A stretch of 64,000 nt of DNA from Polyangiaceae bacterium (lineage in GTDB: Bacteria; Myxococcota_A; Polyangia; Polyangiales; Polyangiaceae), in assembly GCA_016715885.1 (NCBI GenBank), contig JADJXL010000020.1, forward strand, positions 1,178,001-1,242,000, read 5' to 3'. A model generated the notes under the pieces. The model was given only the letters and a program-made list of their open reading frames with translations. It ran no database searches and had not been told where the DNA came from. Below are positions 34,387-43,101 of this stretch, piece by piece. How positions within the stretch are numbered: the stretch's first letter is position 1; every line of letters starts with the position of its first letter. The position numbers were made by a program, and so were the translations under genes.

Positions 34387-35615
34387 CTTTGCGACCCGCT
34401 TCCACCATGACCCAACGGATCGGAAGCGACACGGAGCACGATGGGCCCACCGCGCACGGCACGTAATTCATCGCCTTGGCAGAGCTCGACTTCTCCGGCG
34501 AGCTCCAGTTCTTTCCGTTTTGGATCCACGAGGATGGGCCGAGACGCACCCGCGGGCGTGCGCAGCACGATGAATGCGTCGCCTCCATGCATGACGCGAT
34601 CAATACGCCAGTCGCCGACGACGAGCTCACCGAGTGGAATGATCCACCGTGTGTCGGCGATGTTCACAATGACGCCTTCAGGCGCGAGGTCGTGCTCGAA
34701 CGACGAAGTTGGCTCGATCGTGCATGGCACTTCGCCACCGAGCTCGAGACGGATTCCGCCACGCACGGGAATGGGCCCATCGACACGTGCGCCGGCGAGC
34801 ATCGTCCCGTTGCGCGTATCGAGATCACACGCGACGATCTCGTTGCCTTCGCGACGGACTGCGATGTGTACTCGACTGATAGCGCGCATGCCCACGACGA
34901 TCGTTGCGTCGCCACGGCCCACGGTCACCTCGCGGCCCAGCGCGCAATGCGCGAGCTGTCCTCGAATTTCCAAGTGGACCGCCGGTGCCGTCAGCAGCCG
35001 TGCACGGATGCTTCGTACGATGTCGCGGATCGTTTCGTCGTCTTCTTCAGCGAGTGCCACGCGCGCCGCTTCGAGGGCCGCACGTCGTTCGGCCATTCGA
35101 TCGAGATCGGCGACTCGACTGCGAGCGTCGGCGATGATGCGCGCCTTGCGTGATTCCGTGTTGGATGCCTTGAGCCGTTCTTCGAGCTGCTCGATGGCTC
35201 CCATTTCCGTCAACATCCGCACTTCCGCTTCGGCGTCACCGGCAAGCGCGTATGCCTCGGTCGCTCGTTCGAGGAGCCCGGCTTCTTCGAGGTCGCGTGC
35301 GACGCGCGCAAGCTCGCTGCGCAGCGGGGTTCCTGGACGGGATCGCACGACGTCGAAAGAGATGAGAGCCTTTCGTCCGAGGGCGCTTTTTCGCAGCGTT
35401 TCGTCCTTCGCGGTGCGGGCGGCCAAATCGCAGAAAGCGATGCGTTGTTCCGGCATGCTTTCAGCATCGGCGCGCAGCAGCAGCACGCGCGCAGCTTCGT
35501 CTGGCAAGCCGGCTTCTACGTAGAGAGAGACGGCTTCTGCAAGCTGGCCGGATAGCTCTTTGGCGCGAGCCGACTTGGCACGCCGGCCGCGCGTGAAGCG
35601 ATCGAAGAGGCCCAC
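34383..35615 (-). CDS. FHA-domain protein
   Basis: A protein of ~410 residues. The N-terminal 200 residues are helical repeats (AVSLYVEAGLPDEAARVLLLR). An FHA domain follows at ~228-290, with VGRGDATI, ISRVHIAV and DLDTRNGTML, the conserved Gly-Arg, Ser-x-x-His and Asn that read phosphothreonine. The tail has a second beta-rich part. The start is GTG 35615 (GLFDRFTRGRR), the usual N-terminus for such proteins; earlier ATGs give unlikely sequence. First gene of the operon with the kinase and TPR genes, and divergent from pilB. Confidence 0.8.
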   Translation of the reverse strand: MGLFDRFTRGRRAKSARAKELSGQLAEAVSLYVEAGLPDEAARVLLLRADAESMPEQRIAFCDLAARTAKDETLRKSALGRKALISFDVVRSRPGTPLRSELARVARDLEEAGLLERATEAYALAGDAEAEVRMLTEMGAIEQLEERLKASNTESRKARIIADARSRVADLDRMAERRAALEAARVALAEEDDETIRDIVRSIRARLLTAPAVHLEIRGQLAHCALGREVTVGRGDATIVVGMRAISRVHIAVRREGNEIVACDLDTRNGTMLAGARVDGPIPVRGGIRLELGGEVPCTIEPTSSFEHDLAPEGVIVNIADTRWIIPLGELVVGDWRIDRVMHGGDAFIVLRTPAGASRPILVDPKRKELELAGEVELCQGDELRAVRGGPIVLRVASDPLGHGGSGSQR

Positions 35616-35703
35616 CGCGGCGCATCCTAGCGCGCCGTGGACGTGTAAGGGAGCGCCTCGAACACAGATCGCTTCGTGGATCATCGAGCACGAACGCGCC
35701 CTG

Positions 35704-35732
35704 TTGACTCGGCTTTCTCCAGCGCAGACCAT
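35704..35732 (+). promoter_or_regulatory. candidate pilB promoter
   Basis: TTGACT (35704-35709), 17-nt spacer, GACCAT (35727-35732), 9 nt to ATG 35742. The -10 keeps only A2 and T6, so the call rests on the -35 and the spacing shared with other promoters here. Confidence 0.4.
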
Positions 35733-35741
35733 CGTGGACCA

Positions 35742-37466
35742 ATGTCCACCACCTCTTCTGCATCCACTGCCGCCCAAGGCCGTCTCGGCGAACTGCTCGT
35801 TCGCGAAAAGCTCATCAGCTTGCAACAACTTCGTCAGGCGCAAGAGGAACAGCGCAAGACGGGGACGCAGCTCAATCAAGTTCTGACCAAGCTCGGCTAC
35901 CTATCCGACGACGACATCGCGAACTTTCTCGCTACGCAATACGGCATCGCCGTCGTCGATCTGACGGCGACCGAGTTCGATGCCGAAGTCCTGAAGCTCG
36001 TACCGCGCGACGTTTGCGAGAAGCAGAAGATCATTCCTGTGGGCAAGAGTGGCTCGTCGCTCGTCGTGGCGATGGCCGATCCGACGAACCTGCACGCGAT
36101 CGACGACATCAAGTTCCTCACGGGCATGAACATCGAGCCGCGTGTTGCGAGCGAGAACGCGATCATGCAGGCGATCGAGGCCGCATACGTCGCAACGACC
36201 AACTACGACGAGATGCTCGCCGAGTTCGGCGAAGAAAAGGTCGAGATTTCGATCGAGGCCGAAGACATCAACGTCATGGAGCTGGAGAAGCAGGCCGAAG
36301 GCGCGCCTGTCGTGCGTCTCGTCAACGCCATCCTGCTCAACTCGATCAAGAAGGGCGCGAGCGACATCCACATCGAGCCGTACGAGAAGAAGCTCCGCGT
36401 GCGTTATCGCATCGACGGTGTGCTCCTCGAAGAGATGCAGCCTCCGCTCAAGCTCAAGAACGCGATTGCGAGCCGCATCAAAATCATGAGCTCGCTCGAC
36501 ATCGCCGAACGCCGCTTGCCACAGGACGGGCGCATCAAGCTCAAGATGGGCAAGGGCAAGGAGATGGACTTCCGCGTCTCCGTTTGTCCGACGATTTGGG
36601 GTGAAAAGATCGTCATGCGGCTCCTCGACAAGGGGAACCTGCAGCTCGACATGACGAAGCTCGGCTTCGACAAGAGACCGCTCGAAGACTTCCAATGGGC
36701 GATCAATCAGCCCTGGGGCATGACACTCGTCACGGGCCCGACGGGTTCGGGAAAAACGACGACGCTCTACTCGGCGCTGTCGGAGCTCAACACTTCGGAC
36801 ACGAACATCAGCACCGCGGAAGACCCGGTCGAGTACAACCTGCACGGCATCAATCAAGTGCAGATGCTCGACTCGATTGGCTTGAACTTCGCCGCCGCAC
36901 TCCGCTCGTTTCTTCGCCAGGATCCGGACATCATCATGGTCGGCGAGATTCGCGACTTCGAGACGGCTGAGATCGCAGTCAAAGCGGCGCTCACGGGGCA
37001 CATGGTGCTCTCGACGCTGCACACGAACGACGCACCTTCGACGATCTCGCGCATGCTCAACATGGGCATCGAGCCGTTCCTCATCACGGCCAGCGTGAAC
37101 CTCGTGCTCGCGCAACGTTTGGCCCGCAAGATTTGTGGGGATTGCAAAGTTCCCCATACGCAGGATCCGAAGCAGCTCAAGGACTTTGGCTTCACCGACG
37201 ACCAGATCGCAAAGGCCAAGCTCATGAAGGGTTCCGGCTGCAAGACGTGCAACGGATCGGGCTACAAGGGTCGCGTCGCACTTTATGAAGTCATGCGTTT
37301 CCACGAACCGCTCAAGGACTTGGTCCTTCAGGGCGCATCCACCGCCGAGCTCAAGGTCGCGGCGATCAAGAGCGGCATGAACACCCTGCGCATGGCAGGC
37401 ATCGAGAAGATTTGTCAGGGCATGACGACGACCGAGGAAGTCGGTCGCTGCACGATGGGAGACTGA
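35742..37466 (+). CDS. pilB: type IV pilus assembly ATPase PilB
   Basis: A hexameric ATPase of 574 residues that drives pilus extension. It has two N-terminal MshEN-like segments (GRLGELLVREKLIS, YGIAVVDLTATEFDAEVLKL), Walker A GPTGSGKTTTLYSAL near 332, Asp and His boxes, Walker B in QDPDIIMVGEIRD, and a tetracysteine zinc site CGDC and CKTC near the C-terminus. The start is ATG 35742 (MSTTSSAS); the longer frame from 35676 overlaps the promoter. pilT follows after 2 bp. pilC and pilA are not in the window. Confidence 0.93.
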   Translation: MSTTSSASTAAQGRLGELLVREKLISLQQLRQAQEEQRKTGTQLNQVLTKLGYLSDDDIANFLATQYGIAVVDLTATEFDAEVLKLVPRDVCEKQKIIPVGKSGSSLVVAMADPTNLHAIDDIKFLTGMNIEPRVASENAIMQAIEAAYVATTNYDEMLAEFGEEKVEISIEAEDINVMELEKQAEGAPVVRLVNAILLNSIKKGASDIHIEPYEKKLRVRYRIDGVLLEEMQPPLKLKNAIASRIKIMSSLDIAERRLPQDGRIKLKMGKGKEMDFRVSVCPTIWGEKIVMRLLDKGNLQLDMTKLGFDKRPLEDFQWAINQPWGMTLVTGPTGSGKTTTLYSALSELNTSDTNISTAEDPVEYNLHGINQVQMLDSIGLNFAAALRSFLRQDPDIIMVGEIRDFETAEIAVKAALTGHMVLSTLHTNDAPSTISRMLNMGIEPFLITASVNLVLAQRLARKICGDCKVPHTQDPKQLKDFGFTDDQIAKAKLMKGSGCKTCNGSGYKGRVALYEVMRFHEPLKDLVLQGASTAELKVAAIKSGMNTLRMAGIEKICQGMTTTEEVGRCTMGD

Positions 37467-37468
37467 TC

Positions 37469-38596
37469 ATGAGCGCTGAGGGCCAGGTTCGAGAACCTCT
37501 TCGGTACACGCTCCATCAGCTCCTGAAGGTGATGGTCGACAAGGGATCGAGCGACATGCACATCACGCGTGGATCGCCGCCCGTGCTTCGCATCGACGGC
37601 GCTGTCGTTCCGCTGAAGCTCCCGCCTCTCAGCGAAGACGATACGCGTGAGCTTTGTTATTCGGTTTTGAGTGACGAACAGAAATCGATCTTCGAACAGA
37701 AAAACGAGCTCGATCTATCCTTTGGGCTCCAAGGATTGTCGCGTTTTCGTGCGAACATTTTCATGCAACGCGGAGCCGTATCGGGCGCGTTTCGTCAGAT
37801 TCCGTTCAAGATTTTGAACTTCGACGAACTGTGTTTGCCCCCGGTCGTCAACGAAATCGCCAACAAACCTCGTGGTTTGGTGCTCGTGACGGGACCGACG
37901 GGTTCGGGCAAGAGCACGACGCTCGCGAGCATCATCGACAAGATCAATTCGGAGCAGCGCCTGCACATCATCACGATCGAGGACCCGATCGAGTACATGC
38001 ACAACCACAAGTTATCGATCGTGAACCAACGTGAAGTCGGAGCGGACACGTCAGCGTTCAAGACCGCGTTGAAGTATGTGCTTCGGCAAGATCCGGACGT
38101 CGTGCTCGTCGGCGAAATGCGTGATCTCGAGACGATCGAGGCTGCGCTGACGATCGCCGAAACGGGTCACTTGGTCTTCGCGACGCTGCACACGAACAGT
38201 GCCGTCACATCGATCAACCGCGTCATCGACGTATTTCCGTCGCATCAGCAATCGCAGGTGCGAGCTCAGTTGAGCTTCACGCTCGCCGCGGTCATGTCGC
38301 AGCAGCTCGTACCGAAGATCGGTGGTGGCCGTGTGCTTTCGGTCGAGGTCATGGTGCCGAACCCGGCCATCCGAAACCTCATCCGCGAGGACAAACTCCA
38401 TCAGGTGTATTCGCAGATGCAGGTCGGGCAGGCAGGTAGCGGAATGCAGACGATGAATCAGTCGCTGTACGGCCTGTATCAGCGACGTCTCATCACGCTC
38501 GACGACTGTTATGGACACGCCGGAGAGATCGAAGAGCTTCGCGCGATGATCGAGGGGCGCACACCGGTGGCTCGCAATCGTCCGATGAACTCCTGA
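37469..38596 (+). CDS. pilT: type IV pilus retraction ATPase PilT
   Basis: 375 residues. Shorter N-domain than PilB (LHQLLKVMVDKGSSDMHIT), Walker A GPTGSGKSTTLASII, Walker B RQDPDVVLVGEMRD, and the PilT-diagnostic retraction motif as AIRNLIREDKLHQVYSQMQ. It depolymerises pili and powers twitching (S-motility in myxobacteria). ATG 37469 lies 2 bp after the pilB stop. The gene ends 125 bp before lexA. Confidence 0.93.
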   Translation: MSAEGQVREPLRYTLHQLLKVMVDKGSSDMHITRGSPPVLRIDGAVVPLKLPPLSEDDTRELCYSVLSDEQKSIFEQKNELDLSFGLQGLSRFRANIFMQRGAVSGAFRQIPFKILNFDELCLPPVVNEIANKPRGLVLVTGPTGSGKSTTLASIIDKINSEQRLHIITIEDPIEYMHNHKLSIVNQREVGADTSAFKTALKYVLRQDPDVVLVGEMRDLETIEAALTIAETGHLVFATLHTNSAVTSINRVIDVFPSHQQSQVRAQLSFTLAAVMSQQLVPKIGGGRVLSVEVMVPNPAIRNLIREDKLHQVYSQMQVGQAGSGMQTMNQSLYGLYQRRLITLDDCYGHAGEIEELRAMIEGRTPVARNRPMNS

Positions 38597-38682
38597 CGTC
38601 TTGGTTTCCGTTTGTCCGACGAGCTCGGATCGTCGCTTTTTCCCGTCCGTCAAGGTCTTTACGACAAATGGACGCAGGAATT

Positions 38683-38711
38683 TTGACACCCTATCGCCCG
38701 TTCAGTAGGGT
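38683..38711 (+). promoter_or_regulatory. lexA promoter
   Basis: TTGACA (38683-38688), exact 17-nt spacer, TAGGGT (38706-38711), 10 nt to the ATG. The expected mRNA leader is about 4 nt. Confidence 0.6.
38690..38706 (+). promoter_or_regulatory. candidate LexA operator
   Basis: CCTATCGCCCGTTCAGT lies between the -35 and -10 of lexA. It contains CCCGTTCAG, matching the GTTCAG half of the LexA box described for Myxococcus (CTRHAMRYBYGTTCAGS); by eye 13 of 17 positions fit. Location inside its own promoter is what autoregulation needs. Confidence 0.5.
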
Positions 38712-38721
38712 GGTAGGTGCG

Positions 38722-39387
38722 ATGCAGGGCCTTACCGAGCGGCAACAACAAGTTCTCCACTACATTCGCCAATCCATCAACGACCGGGGCTATCCGCCCA
38801 CGTTGCGCGAGATTGGTGCCCACATGGGGATTCGCTCAACCAACGGGGTGAACGACCATCTCCGAGCCCTCGAGCGCAAGGGGTACTTGACGCGCGAGGA
38901 CATGAAAAGCCGTGCGCTTCGGCCGAAAGACATGGCCGATGGCGTGCAAGAAGACGCAACCATTGTTCAGCTACCGTCGCCTCCACCCGAGGACGACATG
39001 GTCGACGTGCCGATCGTTGGCCGGATCGCTGCCGGGTTGCCGATTTTGGCGGACGAACAGATCATCGACACCGTTCGCGTCGATCGGACGCTCGTGCGTG
39101 GAGGCCGTGAAATTTTCGGCCTCAAGGTGACGGGCGATTCGATGATCGAAGCTGGGATTTTGAACGGCGACTACATCTTCGTGAAGCGTCAGCCGACGGC
39201 CCATCGCGGAGAAATCGTCGTGGCGCTCATCGGCGACGAAGCGACGGTCAAGTACTTCTATCCGGAGAAGGACTACGTTCGTTTCCAGCCTGCGAACTCG
39301 AAGATGGCCCCCATCCTCGTGCGCGCATCCGACTTCAAGCCGACGATGCTTCTCGGCACGGTGGTCGGCGTCTTCCGCCGCATTTGA
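38722..39387 (+). CDS. lexA: LexA repressor / SOS autoprotease
   Basis: 221 residues. Winged-helix DNA-binding domain (LTERQQQVLHYIRQSINDRG, PPTLREIGAHMGI), a linker, then the S24 peptidase domain with cleavage site Ala104-Gly105 (RIAAGLP), nucleophile Ser140 in GDSMIEAG and general base Lys177 in EATVKYFY. All residues needed for RecA-stimulated self-cleavage are present. ATG 38722 is chosen; the upstream in-frame ATG at 38668 would place the promoter inside the gene. Confidence 0.95.
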   Translation: MQGLTERQQQVLHYIRQSINDRGYPPTLREIGAHMGIRSTNGVNDHLRALERKGYLTREDMKSRALRPKDMADGVQEDATIVQLPSPPPEDDMVDVPIVGRIAAGLPILADEQIIDTVRVDRTLVRGGREIFGLKVTGDSMIEAGILNGDYIFVKRQPTAHRGEIVVALIGDEATVKYFYPEKDYVRFQPANSKMAPILVRASDFKPTMLLGTVVGVFRRI

Positions 39388-39580
39388 TGCCTCGAGTGGG
39401 GCGTTGGCCCTGAGTTTGCCGCTTCGCAAACGTCGCGGCCCATCTTCCTTCGTTCCATCCGAGCTTGCAGTTGCCAGAACCATCCACACGCGGGTTGACG
39501 CGTGAGGCGCCGACTTGATAGCGTCCCGCTGGGCTCGGCGTGATGGACTGACCAGGACGTCGCCCAGAAAGAACGCGATC
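39388..39580. other. intergenic region between lexA and the DUF4398 gene
   Basis: The interval is 193 bp. A TTGACG near 39495 followed by TTGATAGCG could be a promoter, but the spacing is not standard. No hairpin terminator after lexA is evident. Confidence 0.3.
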
Positions 39581-39967
39581 GTGAAGGCGCACGTGAAGCG
39601 GTTGCTAACGGTGGTATTGGGTCGCAATTCGGCTCGCCCGAGCATCCTCCCCAAGCGAAGCGCAGCACCATGGGCAGTGCTTGCATGCATGCTCGTGTGC
39701 TCGTCGGTCGGCACCGGCTGCGGTGGCTCGATCTACGCCATCACTTCGAGCGGCGCGGCATCGAAGATCGAAGCCGCCGAAGCGCTCGGTGCAGAGCGAC
39801 ATGCTCCGTACGAGTTCTGGTACGCCAAGGAGCACCTTCAAAAGGCGATGGAAGAAGCCGCTACTGCGGACTACGGCGATGCGATCAAGTTCGCGAGCAT
39901 CGCTGAAGAAAAAGCAGAGCGCGCGATCATGCTGTCGAAACAGGCGCACGAAGGATCGGGCCGATGA
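39581..39967 (+). CDS. DUF4398 domain lipoprotein
   Basis: A protein of 128 residues. The GTG start at 39581 (MKAHVKRLLTVVLGR) is followed by a long signal with hydrophobic core AVLACMLVCSSVGTGC, giving a lipobox at GTGC. The mature helical part, APYEFWYAKEHLQKAMEEA and DYGDAIKFASIAEEKAERA, is typical of DUF4398. Its stop overlaps the start of the OmpA-like gene (ATGA at 39964). DUF4398 proteins are often paired with OmpA-like proteins, suggesting a shared role at the outer membrane-peptidoglycan interface. Confidence 0.75.
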   Translation: MKAHVKRLLTVVLGRNSARPSILPKRSAAPWAVLACMLVCSSVGTGCGGSIYAITSSGAASKIEAAEALGAERHAPYEFWYAKEHLQKAMEEAATADYGDAIKFASIAEEKAERAIMLSKQAHEGSGR

Positions 39968-41178
39968 AACGCACGCCGACGAACGACAATGCCGTAGCGA
40001 CTCCTGCTCGAATCACGCGCACGCTTGGTCTTCCTGCGCTCGTCGTCATTGCCGTCACGCAAGCGTCCTGTTCGCAGGTTTCGGTCATGCGTGGCGACAT
40101 CACGGGCCTCACGAAAGTCGCGGCGCAAGCCGAACGCAACGGTGCCATTCGATGCGCACCACGCGAGCTCGCGACGGCAAAGAGTCACCTCACGTTCGCT
40201 GAAACCGAGCTCGATCAAGGGTTCGTATTCAAGGCGAAGGCGCACCTCGACATTGCTCGCGCCAACGCGCATGCGGCGTATGATTTGTCTCCGCCGCAGA
40301 AGTGCGCCGAGCGTGGCTTCGATGATGATGCGCCGCCTCCGCCGCCTCCGCCCCCGCCGCCTCCCCCGCCGCCTCCGCCTCCAGGCGATTGCGATGGCGA
40401 TGGTCTGCTCGATCCGTTCGATCAGAAGTGCCCGTGCGATGCCGAAACGTACAACGGGTACCAGGATGACGATGGTTGTCCGGACGATCCGGATCTCGAT
40501 GGTGACGGCATACCCGACTCGAAGGACACGTGTGTCCTCGTGCCCGAAGACAAGGACGGCTACCTCGACGACGACGGTTGTCCCGAGCTCGACAACGATC
40601 TCGACGGCATCCTCGACGATGCCGACAAGGACACGTCGACGGGCAAGAGCTGCGCGAATGATCCTGAAGATCCGGATGGGTACGAGGATGCGGACGGCTG
40701 CCCCGAGCCCGACAACGACAAGGACACTGTGCCGGACATCGAAGATCAGTGTCCGAACGAGCCTGGGGTGGCTGGTGGGGACAAACCCGGTTGTCCGAAG
40801 AAACCTTCTCTCGTCGTCGTGACGGAGAAGGAAATCAAGATCATGCAGCAGATCCACTTCGAGTTCGACAAGGACAAGATCAAGCCGGAGAGCTTCCCGA
40901 TCCTCGATGCGGTCGTCCAAGTTTTGCAGGACAACCCGAAGATCAAGATCGAGATCCAGGGTCACACCGACAACAAGGGTCGACCGGACTACAACAAGAA
41001 ACTCTCGGATCGTCGCGCCTTGTCTGTCTTGAAGTACCTCGTCTCGCACGGGATCGACGCGAATCGCCTCACGTCGCGCGGGTACGGTATGGAAGTGCCG
41101 CTCGTGCCAAACACCACCGATCAAAATCGCGCGCTGAATCGACGCGTGCAATTTGTCCGGATGGAAGCAAAGCCCTAA
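39964..41178 (+). CDS. OmpA-family protein with TSP type-3 calcium repeats
   Basis: 404 residues: export signal with a possible lipobox (TQASC); a DUF4398-like helical region (ELATAKSHLTFAETELDQG); a run of 17 prolines; Asp-rich thrombospondin type-3 repeats (DGDGLLDPFDQKCPC, DLDGDGIPDSKDTC) that bind Ca2+; and a C-terminal OmpA peptidoglycan-binding domain (IHFEFDKDKIKPES, GHTDNKGRPDYN, LSDRRALSV). It likely ties the outer membrane to the cell wall. Translation is coupled to the preceding gene. Confidence 0.88.
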   Translation: MKRTPTNDNAVATPARITRTLGLPALVVIAVTQASCSQVSVMRGDITGLTKVAAQAERNGAIRCAPRELATAKSHLTFAETELDQGFVFKAKAHLDIARANAHAAYDLSPPQKCAERGFDDDAPPPPPPPPPPPPPPPPPGDCDGDGLLDPFDQKCPCDAETYNGYQDDDGCPDDPDLDGDGIPDSKDTCVLVPEDKDGYLDDDGCPELDNDLDGILDDADKDTSTGKSCANDPEDPDGYEDADGCPEPDNDKDTVPDIEDQCPNEPGVAGGDKPGCPKKPSLVVVTEKEIKIMQQIHFEFDKDKIKPESFPILDAVVQVLQDNPKIKIEIQGHTDNKGRPDYNKKLSDRRALSVLKYLVSHGIDANRLTSRGYGMEVPLVPNTTDQNRALNRRVQFVRMEAKP

Positions 41179-41229
41179 TATCGGGACTCGTTCCCCTCCT
41201 TTCGTCTGCATCTCGGAGGACTCACCGCC

Positions 41230-42987
41230 GTGAATCTTCGTCCGTTTGGGTCGATCGTTGCTCTCGCACTCTCCACTGCCTTGTTCAGTGGCTTCATGGG
41301 TTACGCGTCTACGGCATTTGCTGCCGAAAAAGACAAAGAAGCCATGAAGCTCCACGACGCCGCAATGGACGAGGACTACCTCAACCTCGACTTGGACAAG
41401 GCCGAGACCAAGCTGAAAGACGCACTCAAAAAGTGCGACGACGGCGCGTGTTCGTCCTCTGTCGTAGGGAAACTGCACATCGCGCTCGGCACTGTCTACG
41501 GCGGCGGACGGCAAAATCTCGACCAGGCCAGAGACCAGTTTGTCTTGGCACTGAAGGCTGACTCAGGCGCCAAACTCAACGAGTCGTACACGACGCCCGA
41601 GCTCGCCAAAGCCTTCGAGAAAGCCAAGGAAATCGCCGCAAAGTCCAAGCCCACCAAGCCTGAAAAGGAGCCCGACGACGGCGAGGACGGGGACAAACCG
41701 AGCGCCGGAGGCGACCTTTCGCACACGCCTCCCTCAGAGCAGGCGGTCAACACGCCTGTGCCGATCTACATCGAGGTTCCCGAAGACATCTCGGTCGAGA
41801 CGGTGAAGCTCAAGTACAAGCCCTTCGGTTCGACGAAGTGGCAGACCATCGACATGAACCGCATCGGCAAGGGCTGGGGTGCGGAGATTCCCTGCAAGGA
41901 CGTCACGACCACGGGCGACGTCAAGTACTACATCATCGTCACCGATGATGCCGGCGAGCAACTCAAAGCGGGCTCGGCGAAAGAACCTCATCGCGTGACC
42001 ATCAAGCGCGAGCTCGAAGGCGACGAGCCTTCGTTCCCCGGCAAGAAGCCGCCCGAGCAATGTGAGGCCAAAGAAGACTGCCCGCCTGGTTTGCCCGGGT
42101 GTGAAAAGGGCGGCGGCGAAAAGCGCGGCGACAAGGGCTGGGGCTCGTCGTGCGAAGAAGATCAAGAGTGCCAAGCAGGCCTCATCTGCGAAAACAGTCA
42201 GTGCGAAGAAGGCAAGCGCGATGGCGGCGGAGGCGGCGGAGGCAAAGCGTCCAAAGGCAAGAAAAACATCATCGGCCTCGGCGGGCAGTTCGACCTGATG
42301 CTCATCAGCACCGCCGAAAACGTCTGCTCGGGCGATAACGACGCGTACTACTGCTTCTACGCCGGCACATCGGATCGCTTCTTCGGTGATCCCATCTCCG
42401 CGCAAGGCACCAACGGCGTGCAGGGCGGTTTTGCAGCCGCCGGCGGGCGCGTGTTCCTCTCGTACGACCGCGAGTTCGCGAAGGTCGGCCCTGGCTTTAT
42501 TGGTCTTGGCGCAAAGGTAGGCATTGCGTTCGGCGGGCATCCGAATTCGGAGGAAACACCACCGAACAGCCAACACCTCGAGATGGTCCCCTTCCCGCCG
42601 CTCCACCTCGAAGCACGCGGCTACTACTCCTTCCTCGGCAACACCTTCGAGGCTGGCGCAGTTCGTCCGTACGCGTTCTTGGGTGCCGGCTTCGCGAAAG
42701 TTTCCGCGTCCGTTCCGGTTACCGTTTGCGATCAGCTCGACACGAACGGCGTCGATCCCGTGCCGGACGCCGACGCTGACAGCTCGTGCTCGGACACCAT
42801 CAAAGCAGCGCCCCGCTCGCTCGATGCGTACCAAATTTCGGGCCTCAACTTCGTTTCCGTCGGCGCCGGGGTCACCTACGGAATCACGCCCAACTTCGGC
42901 ATCAACGGCGAGCTCAAGCTCATGTTCATGCTGACGACCTTCTCCGTCGTCATCGCTCCGACCGTCGGTCCCGTCTTCGCGTTCTGA
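41230..42987 (+). CDS. outer-membrane-like hypothetical protein with Cys-rich linker
   Basis: 585 residues. Sec signal (SIVALALSTALFSGFMGYAS to AFAAEKDKE), a TPR-like N-domain with Asp/Lys-rich helices, a Pro/Glu linker, an Ig-like stretch (PIYIEVPEDISVETVKLKY), a small Cys-rich unit (CEAKEDCPPGLPGC, SCEEDQECQAGLICENSQC), a glycine run, and a C-terminal beta-barrel-like region ending in Phe (VVIAPTVGPVFAF). GTG 41230 has GGAGG upstream. I do not recognise a named family; the layout is common in myxobacterial outer-membrane proteins. Confidence 0.7.
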   Translation: MNLRPFGSIVALALSTALFSGFMGYASTAFAAEKDKEAMKLHDAAMDEDYLNLDLDKAETKLKDALKKCDDGACSSSVVGKLHIALGTVYGGGRQNLDQARDQFVLALKADSGAKLNESYTTPELAKAFEKAKEIAAKSKPTKPEKEPDDGEDGDKPSAGGDLSHTPPSEQAVNTPVPIYIEVPEDISVETVKLKYKPFGSTKWQTIDMNRIGKGWGAEIPCKDVTTTGDVKYYIIVTDDAGEQLKAGSAKEPHRVTIKRELEGDEPSFPGKKPPEQCEAKEDCPPGLPGCEKGGGEKRGDKGWGSSCEEDQECQAGLICENSQCEEGKRDGGGGGGGKASKGKKNIIGLGGQFDLMLISTAENVCSGDNDAYYCFYAGTSDRFFGDPISAQGTNGVQGGFAAAGGRVFLSYDREFAKVGPGFIGLGAKVGIAFGGHPNSEETPPNSQHLEMVPFPPLHLEARGYYSFLGNTFEAGAVRPYAFLGAGFAKVSASVPVTVCDQLDTNGVDPVPDADADSSCSDTIKAAPRSLDAYQISGLNFVSVGAGVTYGITPNFGINGELKLMFMLTTFSVVIAPTVGPVFAF

Positions 42988-43101
42988 TCTTCCCGCCAAG
43001 CTCGTTCCCATCAAGCTCGGTTTGTCCGGACGCTATACGTTCGTGCTCCAACGACACGGCGCTCCCTCCTCGTCGCCGCCACGCGCGCTACAACAACGCA
43101 C

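Noticed and set aside
35901..37304. 467-residue ORF antisense to pilB
   Set aside because: Shadow frame; pilB motifs are complete on the plus strand.
39871..41514. 547-residue ORF antisense to the OmpA-like gene
   Set aside because: Val/Arg/Ile low-complexity text mirrors the Asp-rich calcium repeats on the other strand; no domain is visible.
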